A DNA stretch of 64,000 nt, taken from Psychrosphaera saromensis. GTDB taxonomy: Bacteria; Pseudomonadota; Gammaproteobacteria; Enterobacterales; Alteromonadaceae. Under the pieces are notes generated by a model. That model was not told where the DNA came from, did no database searches, and saw nothing but the letters and a program-made list of their open reading frames with translations. The translations under genes and the position numbers were made by a program. Position 1 is the first letter of the stretch. Each line of letters begins with the position of its first letter. Where the stretch lies: contig NZ_MSCH01000003.1 in NCBI RefSeq assembly GCF_002954545.1, forward strand, positions 2,953,991 to 3,017,990, in the 5' to 3' direction. This document shows, piece after piece, positions 8,747-16,851 of the stretch.

Positions 8747-11700
8747 CAAAGCGACCAGACGTCGAATTAGCCTTGATAGTTAGGTCGTACATAGACTCAA
8801 CGTAAACGGGAGGAATAACAAAACTACCCATTGTCGTTGCTTTCACTTTATAGGTTAGTTTTGTCACACTCTCACTAAAACCACCGTAAAACACAACTCG
8901 GTCTTCTCTAACATCTTGGTAATCTGACTGCCAACCATTGTAACCACGACGAACACTTTCGGTTGAGACTTCAAAACCACCCGGCAATAAGTCTACAACC
9001 GCCACGTTAGGTACATAGTCACCTGTGGTACTACGTATTTTTAGTACAACATTTAACTCTTGTCCTTGGGTAACGTTCCCCGTTATCACATTGCCTTTGT
9101 CGTCTTGGAACTCACGGATAACTTCTAAGCCTTCACTTACCGCCTCTTTTGGCAAGCTAGTATCAAAACCAGATTGGCTAAGCATGTAGAACGAGTTAGG
9201 TTGAGCAAACAGTTTCAGTTTTTCTACATCGGTAAAGAAACTCGCTTTAGGATAAGGGTTATGTTTTACCTCCAAAGATTCACCAGTTGCTTGTTCTGCA
9301 TCTTTATCCTTGTTACTTGCTTTGAATGCAGTAAAGGTTACATTTTCCTCAACACCTTTTGGTAAAACCACTTGCGAATAAGCACTCATCGCAATCACCG
9401 ACCAAGCTGATGATAATGTATTGTATTTACCTTCAAATATTGGCTCAACAAAAGTAAACAATTTGTCTTTTTCAAGTTCAGCTAACTCAGTTGGGAAGTG
9501 TCTAGCGAGTAGATATACATATTGTCCGTCATGAGTAAGACGTGAGTCGTAAGAATTCCAATGATCATCTTTGGTTGCTTTACCCACTTCGTACTCTTCA
9601 ATAAAGGACTTAGCTTTGTCTTCTACATGCATTAACTTGTAACTCGCACCAATAAACACAGATGCTATATCATGACGCCATGCTTTACTTCTAGCCGACT
9701 TCAGAGTTTTCTCTAAGTCGAATAGGTAGTTTGCGGTGACATCACCTTTACGTGTTAACAGGTAAATAGCATAAGCTCGGTTTCGATTACTAATAGCCGA
9801 GCTTGATTTTGACGCTGAGTGCGCAATTTTACTTACGGCCTCAAAACCTTTTCTCCACATGTCATTTGGTATCGCAACCCCCTTCTCTTTTGCATCTAAT
9901 AAAAAGTGCATTACATACAAAGAAGCATACGTCGACTCGTAATCACTTGCAGGCCAAAGCATATAGCTACCATTAGGTAACTGGCGTTTACGTAAGGTGT
10001 TTATTAAGTTATTTAAACGTTCATATTTAGTAGCAATATTGCCCATGTACGTTGGGTGTTCCAGATAATTAAGAATAGGGAAAACACCACTAACTACTTG
10101 TTCCGTACACATGTGCGGGAAAGTATCTAAATAAGTAATTAAACCATCAACCAAAGCTAACGGGCTTTGCGATGCGGTTATATTGTTATTAGCCAAACTA
10201 GGATATAGAGTTCTTGGTACATCGAACGTTTCTTGACCAGACTCAGTTAACCCACTTTTAAAGGTACTCACTAAAGGCACTGGTGGACGAACGCTTAATG
10301 TTGCAGTGCGTCGGCTAAAGTTTTCACCAGCTGATGCGGTAAACGAGATTGATGCAGCACCAAGCTTATTCAGTACTTTTACGCGAAGGGCCACTCTATC
10401 TTCTGAGTTTTCATCTACTTTTAACGTTACCTTAGACTCGCCTAAGATTTTTAGGTTGTCGGACGTAGTAACATCAATATCAATTGGTAATTCTTTACCT
10501 GAACCTTCAACGCCATTGGCTACACCTAATACCACTTCAAACTCATCACCTGGAGCGGCAGCGGTTAATACATTAGGTGTTAATACAAATGGTCCACGAA
10601 CGAGTGTTTGATGCTCTTGAACACCTACACCTTTGTTATTTACTGCAACCGCCATCACTCGTAAAGTACCTGAGAAAGTATCAGGGACTTTAAAGATATG
10701 TTTTTGTGTTTCAGGTCCTGCAGATAAAACACCAGACCAAAATGCAACTGGTTTCTCTACTTTACGAGAGAATGGATTAAGCTGTTTGCTTCTAAATGAA
10801 GATTCCATTGAGCTCATCATGCCACCACCGGCAGCGGCAAACTCTTGCACTAAACGAAATTCAGGTAAAATAAGGTCGACCATTTGCATAGTGCCAACTT
10901 CTAGAGCTCGTTTTTGTAAAAAGTGATTTAACGGTTTAGGTGTTTTATATTTAGCTACTTGTAAAATACCTTCATCAACAGCATACAGAACCACACTTGA
11001 TGGTTTAGCTGAGCTATATGAAATAGTTAACTCATCACCAGGTTGAATTCGTTTAGGTACGCCTAAATCCAAGTCAATAACACGAGCGCTACGGTCGATA
11101 GAAAATGACTTAACTGCGTAACTTAATGGGCTAGTGAAGATCTCTTTTGAGTCTACATCTCGAACAAAAGACACATTTATATAAGCATTACCTTCAATTC
11201 CCTTAGGCACTTTTATGGTTTGTACACTACTTAATGTGTCACTTTTAAACCATTTGAAAGCATGAACTTTATTGGTTTCAATGGTGATCAAGCCAGAACC
11301 TATATAAGGCGCGACAATGCTCATCTCAACAGATTCACCCGACTTATAATCGCTCTTACTTAACTGCAGTTGTAGCTCTGCATTTCTTTCTAACTTGCCC
11401 GCTAAGTTACCTGCACCTACAACGGTAAAGTGTACTTTGGTCAATTTATTACCACTGCTATCAACAAGTTCTAATAAATAGTCTCCTGGCGTGCCTGTCG
11501 GTAATTTATAGTCAGTGCCAGTTTCAGCAATAGCGAATTTATCCGTGCTTAACAATTTATCTTTTCTGACAGATTGGTATTTATAAGTTCCATTATTTTG
11601 CTGTACTAGTGTAGAAATGTACTGCTGCTGCGTTAACTGCAAAGACAAGTTATTACGAGGAATCTGTTTAACATCTGAGTCGATATTAACAAAGTTTAAT

Positions 11701-14675
11701 ACACGGTCTGAGTCTCTAGAAATATAACCTAAGTCACCATCGGCTTTGAAACCAACCAACTCAGTCGCAGGCGATACCAGCATAGCGGTGCTTGAACGAA
11801 CACTGCGGCCACCACCTTCTTCATAACCTTGCACTGAAAAGTTTAAACGATATGTGCCTGCTTCGTAATTAGTCAGGTCGATATCAAACTCAGCTTTACC
11901 ATTGTTGTCGGTTTTGCTTTCGTCTAAGTTTTCATTTCTTTGTCTGATATTTTTATTATCGTAATAAGAGTCTGAAAATGTATATTTGGCATATTCATTA
12001 AAGTAAAAGTTAGCCGGCGTTAAACGTATATTGGCAGTGACTCTTCTGTCTTGAGCTGGAGTACCAAATAAGTTTTCAAGATTAACCAATGCCTTTATTT
12101 CAGAGGCTGTCACCCAACCTTTTGCTTTATATTGGGCAAACTCACTTGTTATTTTTAATCTATCCGCTTGAAACTCTTCAACTTTAAAACTGGTGCTACC
12201 AAGTTGGCGATGTCTGTTGTTTTCAACAAGTGATACGTATGCGTAATAATTACCCGTTGCAGAGCCATATTCGGTTTTAAAGTTTACGTCGATTAAACCG
12301 TCTTGGTTTAGTTTCATTCGCTTTTTATATACCGTTGAACCACGAGGATCATTAATTCTAACTTCTAACGGAATAGAGCCTAAAGCCGAAAAGTCTTTTT
12401 GTTTAACTATTGCCGCTAAGTTAACGTCATCACCTGGGCGGTAAATACCACGAGAAGAAAACATAAATGCATCTATTTGGTTTGTAGCGTTTTGACTGGT
12501 TCTTACACCACCTGTGTCAAAACGAGAGTAATTTACACTTCTGTCATAACGGTCGTAAGGGATAAAAGAAACATCCGAGCGATTCTTAACAACAAACGCA
12601 ACAGGCTCTTTATCTCGTTGAAACGAAGACGTAATAGGAAAATAGGCATGGCCTCTAGCATCTGTTTTTGCCGTTAATACCACAAGTCCATTTTTAGCCA
12701 GCAAAGACACATTGCTGTTGGCTACTGGTTTTCCTGTTTCTATCGACTGAACAAATACATCGTGGGAACCATCGGCATTATTTTTTACTAAAATACCTAA
12801 GTCGGTAATAAGAATAAGGCGGCGATCGTTACTGCCAAATGCATATTTTCTTACAGGGTCCCAAGCTCTAGCATCAACAATAAACAAACCTAAACCATCT
12901 GAAGAACTGTAGCTGTCACTTAAATCAAGTGATGAATACACCGCTTTTTTCGGATGTTCGTCTTTTAATTTAATGTGTTTTTTTGAAAGAGTACTGATGT
13001 TCTCTTCTGAGAAATAATAACTCTTAAAATCAGGGCTGGTAATGCGTCCGCTAGTTTGGCTAATTAAATGATTAATTTGGTTTTCATGTACTTTAGAAAT
13101 ATCGACTTCAATTTCTTTAATACCACGGGTTAAGAACGACAGTTTATGATCACCATTTTTAGACAAAATAGCGCCATCTGACATTATATTTACTTCTTTA
13201 GGATAAGATGGCGTTGTTAAGAAACGGTCATACTTATTGCCCATTATAAAGCCATTCGTTGATTTTAATCCGCTATCTAAGCGTATGTAAATCTGTCTGT
13301 CTTCTGGTGCATCAAAGGTAAAGCTGTGCAATTTAGCGGTATCATGTGCTGTAGGAACGGCGGCTAATTTGATTTCTTTTGAAAGCTTAAATAATTCCGC
13401 ATAATCAAGCTTACTAGAGCTACTCCAACGTTTTTGTCTGCCGTTAGCGTCCGTTGTTGGTAATAAATACGCTTTGGTTTTAGTAATAACATCTTCTGAG
13501 CTGATCTGGTCGGTAAAGTTAATAACTAATGCTTGTTCAGACTCATCTTTGGCATTTTTTACCAAGGAAACATCGGCGTTTCTCACCTTGAAAAAACTAG
13601 CAATGCTTGGAATTAATAGCGTTTTCTTCAATTTGTTTTCTAAACGTGAGCCACCGTTAGTTGGTTTAACACCGCTATCAAGCACTAGGTACATGTAACT
13701 ACCATTGTCTTGAATTTTTATTTTCTCTGACGTTATATAAATTTCACGTTGATGCTTATCAGACGTCACTTCAAATTTGTATTGATACTCACCGTTATTC
13801 CCCTTTCCACTTACTGGCTGAATTAAGGTTAAGTTATCTTTGATACTGTCCAGATCTACTGGGTGTGTAGCTCTTAATGTTGCCACTACCTTATGACTAT
13901 TTTTTACTTGTGGGTCCTGGTAAAGCTCAAAAGACTCTAAGCTCACACTAAAGTCTGGGGTAGTAAAACGTGTATTATCTTCCTGTAATAAAATATCAGG
14001 CTTAAAAATAGAGGTATCAAAACTAACGGTATAGGATGTTCCAGCTGGCCAATCTTGCTTAGGTTGGAATTTAAGTCTGTCCTCTTCACTCCAACGCCAC
14101 ACGCCCGCAACTTCTGGGTTAATTGTTATGCCACTGGTGATCTCTTTATCTAACAATTCTAATTTAGCAACGGAACGAGATACCTCTTCATTGTTACTAT
14201 CTCTAGATACTGTCGGGCTAAACTTGATATATACCGCTTCTGGATTTAACGTTTCGCTATTGTAGTAAGTAAGCTCTGGCGCATAACTACTAGCTTCATA
14301 ACTCACAGGCTGGGGTATAGAAAGGTAATAATTATAACCCACACCTATGAGTATAAATAAGGTGAAAACGGATAATACTGATTTGATATTACGGCGTAAA
14401 AAACCAAAAGGAGATTTAAGCCATTTAGGTTTCTTCAGTGTAATAATGTCTAAGATACTTAAAATAGGTAATACAACAGCAAAAATACTGCCAAAAATAG
14501 CCACCCCTTTTAATGCCATTTCAGTACCCGAGGTGAAGAAAATAATAATCCCCAAAATAGTCGCCAACAAAATAGCAATTAAACCGCCTAATAAGAATTG
14601 CTTGCCTACGAAGCCAAGAAACTTGAGCAACTTTGATGAGAAGGTAATTTGTTTAACGTTATCTTGTACATCCAT
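8727..14675 (-). CDS. Bacterial alpha-2-macroglobulin with N-terminal membrane helices
   Basis: Very large envelope protein of 1982 aa, a homologue of YfhM-type bacterial alpha-2-macroglobulins that trap proteases. The thioester motif CTEQ is intact, with Cys1523 encoded at 10107-10109. The region around it (thioester-containing domain, residues about 1480-1770) and the MG-type beta domains, including MG2-like segments from about 140 on, match the family. Unlike the 1653-aa lipoprotein of E. coli, there is no lipobox. Instead three hydrophobic helices lie at about 27-49, 56-78 and 97-118, so it seems anchored in the inner membrane. The downstream pbpC overlaps it, the usual partnership, suggesting defence of peptidoglycan after envelope breach. 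Confidence 0.92.
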   Translation of the reverse strand: MDVQDNVKQITFSSKLLKFLGFVGKQFLLGGLIAILLATILGIIIFFTSGTEMALKGVAIFGSIFAVVLPILSILDIITLKKPKWLKSPFGFLRRNIKSVLSVFTLFILIGVGYNYYLSIPQPVSYEASSYAPELTYYNSETLNPEAVYIKFSPTVSRDSNNEEVSRSVAKLELLDKEITSGITINPEVAGVWRWSEEDRLKFQPKQDWPAGTSYTVSFDTSIFKPDILLQEDNTRFTTPDFSVSLESFELYQDPQVKNSHKVVATLRATHPVDLDSIKDNLTLIQPVSGKGNNGEYQYKFEVTSDKHQREIYITSEKIKIQDNGSYMYLVLDSGVKPTNGGSRLENKLKKTLLIPSIASFFKVRNADVSLVKNAKDESEQALVINFTDQISSEDVITKTKAYLLPTTDANGRQKRWSSSSKLDYAELFKLSKEIKLAAVPTAHDTAKLHSFTFDAPEDRQIYIRLDSGLKSTNGFIMGNKYDRFLTTPSYPKEVNIMSDGAILSKNGDHKLSFLTRGIKEIEVDISKVHENQINHLISQTSGRITSPDFKSYYFSEENISTLSKKHIKLKDEHPKKAVYSSLDLSDSYSSSDGLGLFIVDARAWDPVRKYAFGSNDRRLILITDLGILVKNNADGSHDVFVQSIETGKPVANSNVSLLAKNGLVVLTAKTDARGHAYFPITSSFQRDKEPVAFVVKNRSDVSFIPYDRYDRSVNYSRFDTGGVRTSQNATNQIDAFMFSSRGIYRPGDDVNLAAIVKQKDFSALGSIPLEVRINDPRGSTVYKKRMKLNQDGLIDVNFKTEYGSATGNYYAYVSLVENNRHRQLGSTSFKVEEFQADRLKITSEFAQYKAKGWVTASEIKALVNLENLFGTPAQDRRVTANIRLTPANFYFNEYAKYTFSDSYYDNKNIRQRNENLDESKTDNNGKAEFDIDLTNYEAGTYRLNFSVQGYEEGGGRSVRSSTAMLVSPATELVGFKADGDLGYISRDSDRVLNFVNIDSDVKQIPRNNLSLQLTQQQYISTLVQQNNGTYKYQSVRKDKLLSTDKFAIAETGTDYKLPTGTPGDYLLELVDSSGNKLTKVHFTVVGAGNLAGKLERNAELQLQLSKSDYKSGESVEMSIVAPYIGSGLITIETNKVHAFKWFKSDTLSSVQTIKVPKGIEGNAYINVSFVRDVDSKEIFTSPLSYAVKSFSIDRSARVIDLDLGVPKRIQPGDELTISYSSAKPSSVVLYAVDEGILQVAKYKTPKPLNHFLQKRALEVGTMQMVDLILPEFRLVQEFAAAGGGMMSSMESSFRSKQLNPFSRKVEKPVAFWSGVLSAGPETQKHIFKVPDTFSGTLRVMAVAVNNKGVGVQEHQTLVRGPFVLTPNVLTAAAPGDEFEVVLGVANGVEGSGKELPIDIDVTTSDNLKILGESKVTLKVDENSEDRVALRVKVLNKLGAASISFTASAGENFSRRTATLSVRPPVPLVSTFKSGLTESGQETFDVPRTLYPSLANNNITASQSPLALVDGLITYLDTFPHMCTEQVVSGVFPILNYLEHPTYMGNIATKYERLNNLINTLRKRQLPNGSYMLWPASDYESTYASLYVMHFLLDAKEKGVAIPNDMWRKGFEAVSKIAHSASKSSSAISNRNRAYAIYLLTRKGDVTANYLFDLEKTLKSARSKAWRHDIASVFIGASYKLMHVEDKAKSFIEEYEVGKATKDDHWNSYDSRLTHDGQYVYLLARHFPTELAELEKDKLFTFVEPIFEGKYNTLSSAWSVIAMSAYSQVVLPKGVEENVTFTAFKASNKDKDAEQATGESLEVKHNPYPKASFFTDVEKLKLFAQPNSFYMLSQSGFDTSLPKEAVSEGLEVIREFQDDKGNVITGNVTQGQELNVVLKIRSTTGDYVPNVAVVDLLPGGFEVSTESVRRGYNGWQSDYQDVREDRVVFYGGFSESVTKLTYKVKATTMGSFVIPPVYVESMYDLTIKANSTSGRFDVISSK

Positions 14676-14751
14676 TGGACATTAACCTTGTTTGTTAGTT
14701 TTGCGTAATTCAGTCGCTTTGATCAACAACTTTATACATTCAATATTGTAT

Positions 14752-14783
14752 TTTCTGTTAGGTACTTTCTGTTAGGTACTTTC
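14752..14783. repeat. 14-bp tandem duplication
   Basis: The unit TTTCTGTTAGGTAC occurs twice head to tail (14752-14765 and 14766-14779), followed by the first four bases of a third copy. It lies about 80 bp upstream of the macroglobulin start codon, in the probable promoter/leader region. Confidence 0.75.
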
Positions 14784-15133
14784 AATTATGAGCTTTCGAT
14801 TATCACGGTAGCGGTAAGAGACATTTGCATGTTCATTGCTAAGCTATAAAACCTTAAAAGTGGTTACTAGCCATAACATTAAACTGCATTTTAAACAGCG
14901 CATTAAGCAGCATAAGCCCCGATCAATCGACCGCGAATATTACAATAAAATTAATAAGTTAACTAGTAGGGTGTTCCCCTAACCGCCTCTGATAACTAAC
15001 TTAATATAGAGCAGTTCAGCGCCAATATACTTAGTTGTCTGTTTAACTATAAAGGTGATAAAGACAGACAAGTGCTTTTTTTGCAATATTAGATACCGTT
15101 ACCTACTACTTTAATGATCTTAACTGGCGCTAT

Positions 15134-15221
15134 GTTATTTTAGTTGATATGGTGATTGATGGTCTTAAGCGCTGTTAAGAGACTAAAATAACTAACATTT
15201 ATTAACTCAGCTCTTTTAGTC
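15134..15221. repeat. Overlapping, mutually exclusive inverted repeats
   Basis: GTTATTTTAGT (15134-15144) is exactly complementary to ACTAAAATAAC (15182-15192). Inside lies a smaller hairpin, TCTTAA/TTAAGA (15163-15168 and 15175-15180). The right arm could pair instead with TTTTAGTC at 15214-15221. No U-tract follows on either strand. Confidence 0.5.
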
Positions 15222-15268
15222 CCTTAACCTAGCTATTTAACACTTAGTTCTTGATTTAACACCTTAAT

Positions 15269-16750
15269 TCATTCGTTTAAAAAACCTTCATGGCTTGGCA
15301 TCTTAGCGACAGTAGCTTGTATTAAGGTATTTAAGTTATCCATTAAATCAAGCAGTTGCTCGTTAGTAAGTGTGTCGGCCATTGGGTGATAATCCTCTGG
15401 GATGACTTCTTGCCCAAGCAATACTTGCTGCCATGCTATCTCACTAAACACATCATCTTGTTCCCTAAAGACCTTACCCGACTGTTTAAACAACTCGATT
15501 TTACGTTCTAGTGTTTTGGGAATATCCATCTGTTGGCAATATTGCCAAAAATCAGTATCTTCTCGCTGATTAACTTTGTAATGCAAAATAATAAAGTCTC
15601 TAATATTTTCAAATTCTATTTTAGATTGCCGATTATATTCCGCCACTTCCACATCTTTAATGCCTTGGTGAGGAAAGCACTTTAGTAACCTAATAATTCC
15701 CGTTTGAATAAGGTGAATACTGGTAGATTCTAATGGCTCTAGAAAGCCGCTTGAAAGACCAATTGCCACCACGTTTTTATTCCATTGCTTGGTCCTGCGG
15801 CCGGTTTTAAATTTAATAAAATTAGGCTCAGACAAGGGTTTACCAGACAAGCTAGCGCGTAGAGTTTGTTCCGCCTGTTCATCGCTGATAAATTTACTGG
15901 AATAAACAATGCCATTTCCCATACGATGTTGAAGTGGTATATGCCAACACCAGCCAGCATCTTTAGCGACACTTCGAGTGTAAGGTGGAATTGGTTTTGT
16001 GGGTTCACTAGGCAGTGCTATAGCTCGGTCACATGGTAGCCAATGACGCCAATCTTCAAATCCAGTATTGAGTGTCTGTTCAATCAACAAGGCGCGCATA
16101 CCACTACAGTCAATAAACAAGTCCCCTGCTATTACCTGACCCGTTTCTAAGGTGACCTGCGTGACATGACCACAGCTTGGCGCTTGATCAACCTTTGTTA
16201 CTTTGCCTTCAATACGTTCGACTCCCGACGCTTCACTATATTCACGTAACAACTGAGCATAAAGCGATGCATCAAAATGATAGGCATGTGTAATGCCGGG
16301 TAAATTTGTAGCGGGGATATTAGCTAGTTTATCAAATTTACCATTTTTCGCGGCCTGATAATTCAAGGAAAAATCACCAAATGAAAATTTATTCTCTAGC
16401 TTTTGCGCGCTTAAAAATAAATGATTAAAATCACAAAAAGGTAAATTTTTACCGACACTACCAAAAGCGTGCATATATTGGCTACCAAGCGAACTCCAAT
16501 TTTCAAACTCAATACCAAGTTTAATTGTACCTTTGGTCGCCTTCAAGAAATGGGCTTCATCAATACCTAACGCATTATTTAGTTGGAGTATTGGTGGTAT
16601 AGTTGCTTCACCAACACCTACGCTACTAATAGATTCAGATTCAATCAGTTTAATGTTGTGCGTTTTACCAAGGACTTTTACTAACAAAGCGGCACTGACC
16701 CAACCAGCCGTTCCCCCTCCAACGATCACTATGTCTGTTATATTCTTCAT
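15269..16750 (-). CDS. Tryptophan-halogenase-like flavoprotein
   Basis: Flavin-dependent halogenase family protein of about 493 aa. The N-terminal FAD-binding fold shows GGGTAGW (residues 11-17). The family signature WxWxIP is present (W267-C-W-H-I-P). A lysine in GTIKLG (Lys77) matches the active-site lysine region of PrnA-type enzymes. Its substrate cannot be read from sequence; many such proteins in marine gammaproteobacteria sit beside TonB-dependent receptors of glycan loci and have no proven substrate. The start is placed at ATG 16750; ATG 16762 is possible. It lies 101 bp downstream of the receptor gene on the same strand. A partner flavin reductase is not in the window. Confidence 0.85.
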   Translation of the reverse strand: MKNITDIVIVGGGTAGWVSAALLVKVLGKTHNIKLIESESISSVGVGEATIPPILQLNNALGIDEAHFLKATKGTIKLGIEFENWSSLGSQYMHAFGSVGKNLPFCDFNHLFLSAQKLENKFSFGDFSLNYQAAKNGKFDKLANIPATNLPGITHAYHFDASLYAQLLREYSEASGVERIEGKVTKVDQAPSCGHVTQVTLETGQVIAGDLFIDCSGMRALLIEQTLNTGFEDWRHWLPCDRAIALPSEPTKPIPPYTRSVAKDAGWCWHIPLQHRMGNGIVYSSKFISDEQAEQTLRASLSGKPLSEPNFIKFKTGRRTKQWNKNVVAIGLSSGFLEPLESTSIHLIQTGIIRLLKCFPHQGIKDVEVAEYNRQSKIEFENIRDFIILHYKVNQREDTDFWQYCQQMDIPKTLERKIELFKQSGKVFREQDDVFSEIAWQQVLLGQEVIPEDYHPMADTLTNEQLLDLMDNLNTLIQATVAKMPSHEGFLNE

Positions 16751-16800
16751 ACTAAAACCCATCAATTAAATACAAATGCTCTAAATTATCGCTATAAAAC

Positions 16801-16836
16801 AAGAAAACCCCTGTAACTTTCATCACAAGGGTTTTT
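16801..16836 (-). terminator. Possible weak terminator after the receptor gene
   Basis: AAAACCC (16804-16810) pairs with GGGTTTT (16829-16835) across an 18-nt loop. On the minus strand it is followed by an interrupted T-rich stretch. It may be a partial terminator that lowers halogenase expression relative to the receptor. Confidence 0.4.
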
Positions 16837-16851
16837 CATATTTTTTAGCTA

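Larger units (their letters stand above)
14676..15268. other. 593-bp gap upstream of the macroglobulin gene
   Basis: No gene is visible. The stretch must contain the promoter of the macroglobulin/pbpC operon and the 3' end of the halogenase transcript. It holds a 14-bp tandem duplication at 14752-14783 and a cluster of inverted repeats at 15134-15221. AAGG lies about 9 bases before the macroglobulin ATG. Confidence 0.5.
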
